Positions 15,827 to 22,379 of a stretch of 22,379 bases of DNA are shown piece after piece (position 1 is the first letter of the stretch; every line of letters starts with the position of its first letter). The stretch is from an uncultured Lachnospiraceae bacterium. GTDB taxonomy: Bacteria > Bacillota > Clostridia > Lachnospirales > Lachnospiraceae. The stretch is taken from NCBI GenBank assembly GCA_947175845.1, contig CAMWOK010000010.1, positions 1 through 22,379 of the forward strand. Direction: 5' to 3'. Under the pieces are notes generated by a model. The model did not search any database. It saw nothing but the letters and a program-made list of their open reading frames with translations, and was not told where the DNA came from. A program made the translations under genes and the position numbers.

Positions 15827-16801
15827 ATGAATCTTTTGATATTAAGCTGTGGCACGAGAGATAAGGTGGTTGAGTATTTCAAAGAAGCGTTTGGGGACGC
15901 GGGAAGGGTGGTCTGCACGGACTGCAGCCCCTATGCGCCGGCACTGTACGAGGCGGATGCGCACTATCTTGTTCCAAGGATCACAGCGCCGGAATATCTG
16001 GATGTGATCTGTGACATCTGCAAAAAGGAATCCATCACGGGCGTGCTCTCGCTGATTGACCCGGAGCTGTCGCTGCTCGCAGCGCATTCGGAGACATTCG
16101 CGGCCCTGGGCGTCACGATTGTCGGTTCCGACTATGAGCGCTGTGAGCGCACGCTGAACAAGTGGGAGCTGTACTGCTGGATGCAGGAGCACGGCTATCC
16201 GTGCGCGAAGACCTACCGCACAATCGCAGATTTCCGCGGAGCGCTGGAACGCAAAGAGATCGGCTTTCCGGTCTTTATAAAGCCGATGAAGGGCAGCGCG
16301 AGCATACAGATTGCAAGGGCGGATGATTTTGAGACAGCTGCGTTTTTGTTTGCGCATGGCGACCAGATGATCATACAGGAGTTCATGGAAGGGCAGGAAA
16401 TCGGCGCGGATGTCTATATTGATCTCATCAGTAAAGAGGTTGTGTCCATTTTTACCAAGAAGAAGCTCGTGATGCGCGCCGGGGAGACGGACAAGGCAGT
16501 TTCTTTTATTGATGAACGTCTGTTTGAACAAATCAGGAAGTTTGTGGAGGAGAGCGGGTTTGAAGGTCAGATTGACATTGATCTGTTTGAGCGGGACGGC
16601 GTCTATTATTTCTCGGAGGTCAACCCGCGGTTTGGCGGCGGCTATCCTCACGCGTACGCCTGCGGTGTCGACCACATGACGCTCATCAGAAACAATCTGT
16701 CAGGGATCGCAAACCCGGTCAGAATCGGCGGTTATCAGACTGATAAGGTGATGATGAAATACAGCGAAATGCGGATCGTGGACGCGAGAGGAACAATGTG
16801 A
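15827..16801 (+). CDS. ATP-grasp domain carboxylate-amine ligase-like protein
   Basis: A 324-residue cytoplasmic ATP-grasp protein, related in layout to carbamoyl-phosphate-synthase-like ligases. A Rossmann-like start (MNLLILSCGTRDKVV) binds the substrate side. Lys152 and Lys155 in FPVFIKPMKGSAS are expected ATP-binding lysines, IIQEFMEGQEIGADVY is the hinge and adenine region, and DIDLFERDG plus SEVNPRFGGGYPH (Glu264, Asn266) form the magnesium site. Such enzymes join a carboxylate to an amine through an acyl phosphate. GGAG (15816-15819) lies 7 bases before ATG 15827. It sits between PglC and a PglA-like transferase, and no PglD-like acetyltransferase is present. A role in acylating the 4-amino sugar, perhaps with an amino acid, is therefore plausible but unproven. 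Confidence 0.85.
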   Translation: MNLLILSCGTRDKVVEYFKEAFGDAGRVVCTDCSPYAPALYEADAHYLVPRITAPEYLDVICDICKKESITGVLSLIDPELSLLAAHSETFAALGVTIVGSDYERCERTLNKWELYCWMQEHGYPCAKTYRTIADFRGALERKEIGFPVFIKPMKGSASIQIARADDFETAAFLFAHGDQMIIQEFMEGQEIGADVYIDLISKEVVSIFTKKKLVMRAGETDKAVSFIDERLFEQIRKFVEESGFEGQIDIDLFERDGVYYFSEVNPRFGGGYPHAYACGVDHMTLIRNNLSGIANPVRIGGYQTDKVMMKYSEMRIVDARGTM

Positions 16802-16802
16802 T

Positions 16803-17909
16803 ATGGGAAAGATATTGATCCTGGCCAACTCTGCGAGCGGGCTGTACGATTTTCGAAATGAGCTGATACAGCGTCTGCTGCGGGAGCATACAGTTTTTGT
16901 GAGCCTTCCCGACGCGGAGAAGGTGCCGGAGTTTGCAGAGGAGGGCTGCACGGTATTCCACACGGCGATTGACCGGCGCGGAATCAATCCTGCGCGCGAT
17001 ATGAAACTGCTTTTCGACTATTGGATGCTGATGCGAAGAGTCCGGCCGGATGTGGTGCTCACCTACACTATCAAGCCAAATATTTACGGAAATCTGTGCT
17101 GCAGGTTTCTCGGGATCCCGTATCTTGCGAACATAACGGGGCTGGGATCGGCGTTTGAGCAGGACAGCATGGTTCGCAGGATCGTTGTTTTGCTGTACAG
17201 GATGGCACTGAGGGGCGCCGCGTGCATCTTTTTTCAAAACCGGGCGAACCGGGAACTGTTTGCGCGATTTCATATCCGCGGAAAAAAGACCCGGATTTTA
17301 CCCGGTTCCGGGGTCAGTCTCGAGCGATATGGCTGCCAGGAGTATCCGCCTGAGGATGCGCGCATGATTTTGCTCTACGTGGGCAGGGTTATGAAGGAGA
17401 AGGGGATCGACGAACTGCTCTATGCGGCATCCCGGCTGCACAGAGAGTGCCCGGAGCTTGTTGTCAGGCTTGTCGGGAACTATGAGGAGGACTACCGGGA
17501 GGCGATCGAACAGTGTGAGCGCGAGAATATTGTGGAGCATATCGGATACCAGAAGGAGATCGCACCGTTTTACCGGGAGGCTTCGGCAGTGATCATGCCT
17601 AGCTACCACGAGGGAATGAGCAATGTTGTGCTCGAGGCGGCTGCGAGCGCAAGACCGGTGATCGCCTCGCGGATTCCAGGATGCCAGGAAGGGTTTGAGG
17701 AGGGTGTCACAGGTTTTGGCTTTGCACCAAGGGACAGAGAGGCGCTTTTGGAGGCGCTCAGGAAATTTGTCCGCCTTCCGTACGCGCAGCGCGTTCAGAT
17801 GGGAAAAAATGCGCGGAAAAAGATGGAGAGGGAATTTGACCGCAGGCAGGTCGTAGATGCTTACATGGAAGAAATTCACAACACAATGAAGGGAGAAAAT
17901 AAGAGATGA
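16803..17909 (+). CDS. GT4 glycosyltransferase, PglA-like
   Basis: A 368-residue GT-B fold, retaining family GT4 glycosyltransferase that acts at the cytoplasmic membrane face. It begins ILILANSASGLYDFRNELIQ, similar to the N-terminal pattern of Campylobacter PglA, which adds alpha-1,3-GalNAc to undecaprenyl-diphospho-bacillosamine. LTYTIKPNIYGN and ANITGLGSAFEQ match the same subgroup. The donor domain shows LLYVGRVMKEKGIDELL and the EX7E motif Glu270/Glu278 in PSYHEGMSNVVLEAA. It starts one base after the ATP-grasp stop and overlaps the dehydrogenase gene by 4 bases. By position it would add the second sugar of the repeat unit, with UDP-GalNAc or UDP-GalNAcA as plausible donors given the next two genes. 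The acceptor and donor are inferred. Confidence 0.87.
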   Translation: MGKILILANSASGLYDFRNELIQRLLREHTVFVSLPDAEKVPEFAEEGCTVFHTAIDRRGINPARDMKLLFDYWMLMRRVRPDVVLTYTIKPNIYGNLCCRFLGIPYLANITGLGSAFEQDSMVRRIVVLLYRMALRGAACIFFQNRANRELFARFHIRGKKTRILPGSGVSLERYGCQEYPPEDARMILLYVGRVMKEKGIDELLYAASRLHRECPELVVRLVGNYEEDYREAIEQCERENIVEHIGYQKEIAPFYREASAVIMPSYHEGMSNVVLEAAASARPVIASRIPGCQEGFEEGVTGFGFAPRDREALLEALRKFVRLPYAQRVQMGKNARKKMEREFDRRQVVDAYMEEIHNTMKGENKR

Positions 17910-19222
17910 GCCTATATGAGGATATTTTAAGCGGAAAAGAGAAGTTGTCACTGGTGGGACTTGGCTATGTGGGAATGCCGATCGCAGTTGCCTTTGCCAG
18001 AAAGATCAAGGTGGTAGGATTCGACCTCAACACGGCCAAGATTGACCTCTACAAATCGGGCGTGGACCCCACAAACGAGGTGGGCGACGCGGTGATTCAG
18101 AACACGAAGGTGGAGTTTACCGCAGACCCGGCGAAGCTTAAGGAGGCAAAATTTCATATTGTGGCAGTGCCGACGCCGGTCAACGACGACCACACGCCGG
18201 ATCTGACACCTGTGGAGGGCGCAAGCCGCATTCTGGGGCAGAATCTCACAAAAGGGTCCATTGTGGTGTTTGAATCGACCGTGTACCCCGGTGTCACGGA
18301 GGATATCTGTGTGCCGATTCTTGAGAAGGAGTCCGGGCTGAAGTGCGGTGTGGACTTTAAGATCGGCTACTCGCCGGAGCGCATCAACCCGGGCGACAAG
18401 GTGCACCGCTTAGAGACGATCACAAAGATTGTGTCCGGTATGGACGACGAGGCGCTCGACGAGATCGCGCACGTGTATGAGCTTGTGGTCGACGCGGGCG
18501 TGTACCGGGCGGAGTCCATCAGGGTTGCGGAGGCTGCGAAGGTGATTGAGAACAGCCAGAGAGACATCAACATTGCGTTCATGAATGAGCTTTCCATCAT
18601 ATTTAACAGGATGGGCATCGACACGAAGTCCGTTCTGGCTGCCGCTGGCACAAAGTGGAATTTCCTGAATTTCCAGCCAGGGCTTGTCGGCGGGCACTGC
18701 ATCGGTGTCGACCCGTACTATCTGACCTACAAGGCGGAGCAGCTGGGCTACCACTCACAGATCATCCTCTCCGGGCGCCGCATCAATGACGACATGGGTA
18801 AATATGTGGCGGAGAACCTGGTCAAGAATCTGATCCGGGCGGACATTCCGGTCAAGAGCGCAAAGGTGGCAATCCTTGGCTTCACATTCAAGGAGAACTG
18901 CCCGGACACCAGAAACACCAAAATCATCGACATCTACAGGGAGCTGAAAGAGTACGGGATCACGGCGCAGGTCGCTGACGAGAACGCGGATGCCGATGAG
19001 GCTAAGCGTCTTTATGGTATTGAGTTTGTGCCGATGGGGGATATTAAGGAGTGTGACGCGGTCGTTCTTGCCGTGGCGCATGATACCTACAAATCGCTTG
19101 GCATCGTGGATTTGGATGCCATGTATGCAAAGACCGGCAAGGTGAAGGTGCTGACTGACTTAAAGGGCATACTGGACAGAAAGGCATGTGTCGATGCGGG
19201 CTATCTCTACTGGAGATTATAG
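17906..19222 (+). CDS. tviB: UDP-N-acetylhexosamine 6-dehydrogenase (TviB/WbpO-like)
   Basis: A 438-residue NAD-dependent nucleotide-sugar dehydrogenase that oxidises C6 of a UDP-HexNAc to the uronic acid. Strong agreement with Salmonella TviB includes VGLGYVGMPIAVAF (Gly18, Gly20, Gly23), IVAVPTPVNDDHTPDLTP, VVFESTVYPGVTE, GYSPERINPGDKVHRL, AEAAKVIENSQRDINIAF, GTKWNFLNFQPGLVGGHCIG with the catalytic Cys265, and ILGFTFKENCPDTRNT. The length is normal. It overlaps the GT4 gene by 4 bases, with GGGAGA at 17891-17896. The next gene is a WbpP/TviC-type epimerase. This pair makes UDP-GalNAcA from UDP-GlcNAc in the Vi and Pseudomonas O6 pathways, so the same product is the best inference here. Confidence 0.92.
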   Translation: MSLYEDILSGKEKLSLVGLGYVGMPIAVAFARKIKVVGFDLNTAKIDLYKSGVDPTNEVGDAVIQNTKVEFTADPAKLKEAKFHIVAVPTPVNDDHTPDLTPVEGASRILGQNLTKGSIVVFESTVYPGVTEDICVPILEKESGLKCGVDFKIGYSPERINPGDKVHRLETITKIVSGMDDEALDEIAHVYELVVDAGVYRAESIRVAEAAKVIENSQRDINIAFMNELSIIFNRMGIDTKSVLAAAGTKWNFLNFQPGLVGGHCIGVDPYYLTYKAEQLGYHSQIILSGRRINDDMGKYVAENLVKNLIRADIPVKSAKVAILGFTFKENCPDTRNTKIIDIYRELKEYGITAQVADENADADEAKRLYGIEFVPMGDIKECDAVVLAVAHDTYKSLGIVDLDAMYAKTGKVKVLTDLKGILDRKACVDAGYLYWRL

Positions 19223-19244
19223 GAAATAACAGATTGGGGGTACG

Positions 19245-20228
19245 GTGAACAACATGGGATATCAGGAGATTACATTTGACAGGGACAGCGTCTTTCTCGT
19301 GACGGGCGGCGCCGGTTTTATCGGCTCGAACCTGTGCGAGGCGCTGACGGATATGGGGTATCAGGTGAGATGCCTCGACGATCTCTCCACAGGCAGGGAG
19401 GAGAACGTAAAGATGTTTCTGGACAGGTCCAACTACACCTTTATCAAGGGCGATATCAAGGACCTGGACACCTGCATGAAGGCGTGCGAGGGCGTGGATT
19501 ATGTGCTCAACCAGGCGGCGTGGGGCTCTGTTCCCAGAAGTATTGAGATGCCGCTGTTTTACGAGCAGAATAATATTATGGGCACACTCAACATGATGGA
19601 GGCGGCAAGACAGAACGGCGTGAAGAAGTTCGTCTATGCGTCGAGTTCCTCTGTCTACGGGGACCATCCGGTGCTTCCCAAGAAGGAGGGTGAGGAGGGA
19701 AACCTGCTTTCGCCCTACGCGCTGACAAAGCGCACAAACGAGGAGTACGGAAAACTGTACAAGACGCTTTACAATCTCGACACATACGGGATGCGCTACT
19801 TCAATGTGTTTGGCCGCAGGCAGGATCCGAACGGGGCCTATGCGGCAGTGATTCCGAAGTTTATCAGGCAGCTGCTCGACGGCGAGGTGCCGACCATCAA
19901 CGGAGACGGGCGGCAGTCGCGGGATTTCACTTACATTGACAATGTCATCGAGGCGAACCTAAAGGCGTGCAAGGCGCCCGGGGAGGCGGCAGGGCAGGCG
20001 TATAACATCGCATACGGCGGCAGGGAGTATTTGATTGATATCTATTACGGCCTGTGCAGGGCGCTCGGCAAATCGGTTGAACCGAACTTTGGACCGGACC
20101 GCGCGGGGGATATCAAGCATTCCAACGCGGACATTTCCAAAGCAAGACAGCTGCTCGGCTATGCGCCGGAGTACGATTTTGAGCGGGGGATCGCGCTGGC
20201 GATCGACTGGTATAAGGAAAATTTATGA
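19245..20228 (+). CDS. UDP-GlcNAc 4-epimerase (TviC/WbpP-like SDR)
   Basis: A 327-residue extended SDR epimerase. The NAD motif GGAGFIGSN starts at residue 21; the catalytic residues are Tyr158 and Lys162 in SPYALTKRTNE, preceded by YASSSSVYGD. QAAWGSVPRSIEMP and FNVFGRRQDPNGAYAAVIPK are hallmarks of WbpP/TviC epimerases, which interconvert UDP-GlcNAc and UDP-GalNAc or their uronic acids. Pairing with the TviB-like gene supports a UDP-GalNAcA supply. The start is uncertain: GTG 19245 lies 4 bases after GGGGG (19236-19240), and ATG 19254 lies 13 bases after it; they differ by three residues. It overlaps the downstream deacetylase-like gene by 4 bases. A UDP-glucose 4-epimerase activity is a less likely alternative. 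Confidence 0.9.
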   Translation: MNNMGYQEITFDRDSVFLVTGGAGFIGSNLCEALTDMGYQVRCLDDLSTGREENVKMFLDRSNYTFIKGDIKDLDTCMKACEGVDYVLNQAAWGSVPRSIEMPLFYEQNNIMGTLNMMEAARQNGVKKFVYASSSSVYGDHPVLPKKEGEEGNLLSPYALTKRTNEEYGKLYKTLYNLDTYGMRYFNVFGRRQDPNGAYAAVIPKFIRQLLDGEVPTINGDGRQSRDFTYIDNVIEANLKACKAPGEAAGQAYNIAYGGREYLIDIYYGLCRALGKSVEPNFGPDRAGDIKHSNADISKARQLLGYAPEYDFERGIALAIDWYKENL

Positions 20229-21001
20229 AGATAAGTATCAGAATGGACGACATCACACCGGATATGGACTGGGCAAAGTTTCTGCGGTTCAAGGCGCTCT
20301 GCGACCGGTATCAGATAAAGCCGCTGATTGGCGTGGTGCCTGACAACAGGGACCCGAATCTCCATATCTGTGAGTCGCAGGAGGCTCCCGTGGAGGATTT
20401 CTGGCGCTACATCAGGGAGCTTGAAAAGGACGGCTGGCGCATCGCGCAGCACGGTGTGACGCATGTTTACACTACAAGGAAAATGGGATGTTTTCCGCTG
20501 AACCGGCTCTCGGAATTTGCGGGAACTGCGTACAGGCAGCAGTATGAAGCGCTCAAGAGAGGCAGGGATATCCTGCGGGTGCACGGCGTGCGGACCGATA
20601 TGTTTATGGCGCCTGCGCACTCGTTCGACCGCAATACGCTAAAGGCGCTGCGAAAACTGGGATTTCGCAGGATGACGGACGGTTTTGGGGAGCATCCCTA
20701 CACCAGGTGCGGCATGGTGTTTTATCCGATTTCGCACAGTCAGGCCAGCGTTCTGAAAAACAGGGGAAAAGCGGGGTACACCACCTTTGTCGTCCACACA
20801 AACATGATGGGCGACCGGGATTTTGAGCGTTACGAGCAGATTTTTTCCGCGCACAGGGACCGTCTGGTGTCCTATGCGGAGGTGCTGGGAGCTGCGCCGG
20901 CAAGGCGCGGACTGTGCGGGGCAGCGAAGGAATATCTGATGGCGGCAGCGAAGTATGCGCTTGTCGATATGAAGAACAGAGTGAATGGGAGAGCGGTATG
21001 A
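20225..21001 (+). CDS. NodB-like polysaccharide deacetylase family protein (DUF2334-like)
   Basis: A 258-residue protein with a polysaccharide-deacetylase-like barrel. The N-terminal ISIRMDDITP places Asp8-Asp9 as catalytic base and metal ligand, AQHGVTHVY gives the HxxxH metal site (His76, His80), and FMAPAHSFD (His132) replaces the usual RPP segment. GVVPDNRDP is typical of the DUF2334-like branch. There is no signal peptide or membrane helix, so it is probably cytoplasmic, unlike secreted peptidoglycan deacetylases, and may act on a lipid-linked or nucleotide sugar. AAGGA at 20214-20218 supports the start, and both ends overlap neighbours by 4 bases, so it is embedded in the operon. Zinc-dependent deacetylation is a family expectation; the substrate is unknown. 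Confidence 0.8.
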   Translation: MKISIRMDDITPDMDWAKFLRFKALCDRYQIKPLIGVVPDNRDPNLHICESQEAPVEDFWRYIRELEKDGWRIAQHGVTHVYTTRKMGCFPLNRLSEFAGTAYRQQYEALKRGRDILRVHGVRTDMFMAPAHSFDRNTLKALRKLGFRRMTDGFGEHPYTRCGMVFYPISHSQASVLKNRGKAGYTTFVVHTNMMGDRDFERYEQIFSAHRDRLVSYAEVLGAAPARRGLCGAAKEYLMAAAKYALVDMKNRVNGRAV

Positions 21002-22137
21002 CAGATCCAGTGAGGGTACTCAATGTGCTCGGAACGATGAACCTGGGCGGCGCGGAGAGCAGGGTGATGGAACTCTACCGGGCGCTGGACAGGGATCGGG
21101 TCCAGTTTGATTTTCTCGTGCACACACGCAAGGAAGGACAGTACGATGCGGAGATCCGCAGGCTTGGCGGCAGGGTTTACCACGTGCCAAGATTTCGTGT
21201 GGTCAATCTCATCGCATACAGAAAAGCACTGCGTCGCTTTTTTCGGGAGCACAGCGACTATGCGGCAGTGCAGGGACACATGACCAGCACGGCGTCGATT
21301 TACCTGCCAATCGCAAAGAAGGCAGGCGTGCCGGTGACGATCGCACACGCCAGAAGCGCCGGGGTCGACAGGGGGCCGAAAGGGCTGGTGACACGGATCG
21401 TGCGCTATCCGCTAAAGTACAGGGCAGACTATTGTTTTACCTGCTCTGCCGAGGCGGCCGAGGCGGTCTATGGCAGGAGCTGGATCTCGGCGGGGAAAGT
21501 GTGGACGATACCGAACGCGATCGACGCGCAGCGGTTTGTATACAATCCGGCTGTGCGGGCGCAGGTGCGCGCTGAGCTTGGCTTGGAGGGGCGGTTTGTG
21601 ATCGGCCATGTGGGCAGGTTTGGCTTTATGAAAAACCACAGTTATCTGCTTGATATCTTTGCCGGGCTTGACAGGATGCGCGATGACGCGGCGCTGGTTC
21701 TGATCGGAAAGGGAGCGCTTGAGCCGGAGATAAAGGCGAAGGCTGCTGCGCTGGGGCTTGCAGACAAGGTTCTTTTTCTGGGAAGCCGCTTTGATGTGGA
21801 GCGCTATTATCAGGCATTTGACTACTATGTCTTTCCATCCACATTTGAGGGGCTGCCCGGGAGTGTGGCGGAGGCGCAGGCTGCGGGGCTGCAGTGCCTT
21901 GTGTCCGACCGCGTCACGCGCGAGGCGGCACTGACGGAGCTTGTGACGTACAAAAGCATTGAGGAGCCTGCAAACAGCTGGGCGAGCGAGATTATGAGAA
22001 ACAGTAAAAAGGCGCTTGTGCGGGAGGACATGTGCGCGCAGATCGCGGAAAAAGGGTTTGATGTGCACAGCCAGGCAGAAAGGATGACGGCGTTTTATCT
22101 CAGCGGGGAGAATCCGCCTGGCACCATCACGCATTGA
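20998..22137 (+). CDS. GT4 glycosyltransferase, EpsF-like
   Basis: A 379-residue GT-B fold, family GT4 glycosyltransferase. VLNVLGTMNLGGAESRVMEL is the typical glycine-rich start of the group that includes Bacillus EpsF. IAHARSAGVDRG lies in the acceptor domain. The donor domain shows IGHVGRFGFMKNHSYLLDIF, LVLIGKGALE and the EX7E motif Glu284/Glu292 in PSTFEGLPGSVAEAQAAG. GGGAG at 20987-20991 lies 6 bases before ATG 20998, and that ATG overlaps the previous stop by 4 bases. The frame stays open upstream inside the deacetylase-like gene, but those residues lack family resemblance. It probably adds a later sugar of the repeat unit; donor and linkage cannot be read from the sequence. Confidence 0.9.
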   Translation: MTDPVRVLNVLGTMNLGGAESRVMELYRALDRDRVQFDFLVHTRKEGQYDAEIRRLGGRVYHVPRFRVVNLIAYRKALRRFFREHSDYAAVQGHMTSTASIYLPIAKKAGVPVTIAHARSAGVDRGPKGLVTRIVRYPLKYRADYCFTCSAEAAEAVYGRSWISAGKVWTIPNAIDAQRFVYNPAVRAQVRAELGLEGRFVIGHVGRFGFMKNHSYLLDIFAGLDRMRDDAALVLIGKGALEPEIKAKAAALGLADKVLFLGSRFDVERYYQAFDYYVFPSTFEGLPGSVAEAQAAGLQCLVSDRVTREAALTELVTYKSIEEPANSWASEIMRNSKKALVREDMCAQIAEKGFDVHSQAERMTAFYLSGENPPGTITH

Positions 22138-22159
22138 GGGGTTGGAGAGGCAGGAAGCG

Positions 22160-22379
22160 ATGATTGATGTATTGTATCAGAAGAAATTTTTAAAGGTAAA
22201 TCAGATATGGTATCCGGGAAAAACTGCCATTGCGGAGCTTTTGCGGCAGGGGCGCAAGGCCGATATCCTGTTTGTGCACGGCGTGGCCGCAGAGGAGACA
22301 AAAGGGCGTTTTTGCGGCTGGCAGGAGTACCATACCTGTATGAACGACATCACACTCCCGGAGGAGGCGATGCTCGCAG
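22160..22379 (+). CDS. Unidentified protein, N-terminal fragment (cut by the window edge)
   Basis: An open frame of 73 codons starts at ATG 22160 after AGGAA (22152-22156) and runs off the right edge, beginning MIDVLYQKKFLKVNQIWYPG. It continues the operon 22 bases after the GT4 gene. No domain can be assigned with confidence. The pattern of an N-terminal strand, a HGVAAEE segment, then YHTCMNDITLPEEAM resembles the first part of GNAT/FemAB-like acyltransferases found in polysaccharide loci, which is only a weak guess. The chance that this is a real gene is high given position, ribosome binding site and composition. Confidence 0.7.
   Translation, partial: MIDVLYQKKFLKVNQIWYPGKTAIAELLRQGRKADILFVHGVAAEETKGRFCGWQEYHTCMNDITLPEEAMLA

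Noticed and set aside
17281..17315. Possible terminator-like hairpin (ACCCGGATTTTACCCGGTTCCGG region)
   Set aside because: The repeated CCCGG units are inside the GT4 coding sequence and have no following T run, so they do not form an intrinsic terminator.

Overview
The window is one co-directional stretch of a surface-polysaccharide biosynthesis locus. Every gene I can support is on the + strand: 16 complete genes, one gene cut by the right edge, and a probable gene tail at the left edge. Many genes abut or overlap by 4 bp (ATGA junctions), and most are preceded by GGAG-type ribosome binding sites. I see no RNA gene, transposase, CRISPR array, large repeat or convincing terminator, and no gap longer than about 90 bases. 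Fairly high GC, strong Shine-Dalgarno sites, Gram-positive-style consensus promoters and the protein sequences suggest a Firmicute of the class Clostridia, perhaps Lachnospiraceae. That placement is inference; no phylogenetic marker is present.

Layout. (A) 1-4734: a PIG-L type deacetylase, a PseG/SpsG-like nucleotide-sugar hydrolase or transferase, and a 972-residue membrane protein that joins an acyltransferase-3 domain to a GT-C-like membrane glycosyltransferase half. (B) 4745-8391: a consensus-like promoter, then a WecE/RffA-type dTDP-4-amino-6-deoxysugar aminotransferase, a second GT-C-like membrane protein and a GNAT acetyltransferase. (C) 8401-9354: an ArnC/GtrB-like polyprenyl-phosphate glycosyltransferase. 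(D) 9358-12110: a second consensus-like promoter and a large Wzy/WaaL-type polymerase or ligase with an extra ectodomain and a strongly acidic loop. (E) 12137-17909: a Pgl-like bacillosamine module made of a PglF/WbpM dehydratase, a PglE-like aminotransferase, a PglC phosphoglycosyl transferase, an ATP-grasp enzyme and a PglA-like GT4. (F) 17906-22379: a TviB/WbpO dehydrogenase and a TviC/WbpP epimerase (together a UDP-GalNAcA route), a NodB-like deacetylase, another GT4, and the start of an unidentified protein.

How they may work together (inference). The PglF, PglE and PglC homologues would make a 2,4-diamino-2,4,6-trideoxysugar nucleotide and load its phospho-sugar onto undecaprenyl phosphate, starting a lipid-linked repeat unit. 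The two GT4 enzymes extend it, with GalNAc or GalNAcA from the WbpP/WbpO pair as likely donors. Wzy polymerises the exported unit. The WecE-GNAT-GtrB-like-GT-C block looks like a separate branch that makes a 4-amino-4,6-dideoxyhexose, acylates it, mounts it on polyprenyl phosphate and adds it outside the membrane. No flippase (Wzx), chain-length regulator or dTDP-sugar supply gene (RmlA/RmlB) is present here, so these would have to lie outside the window.
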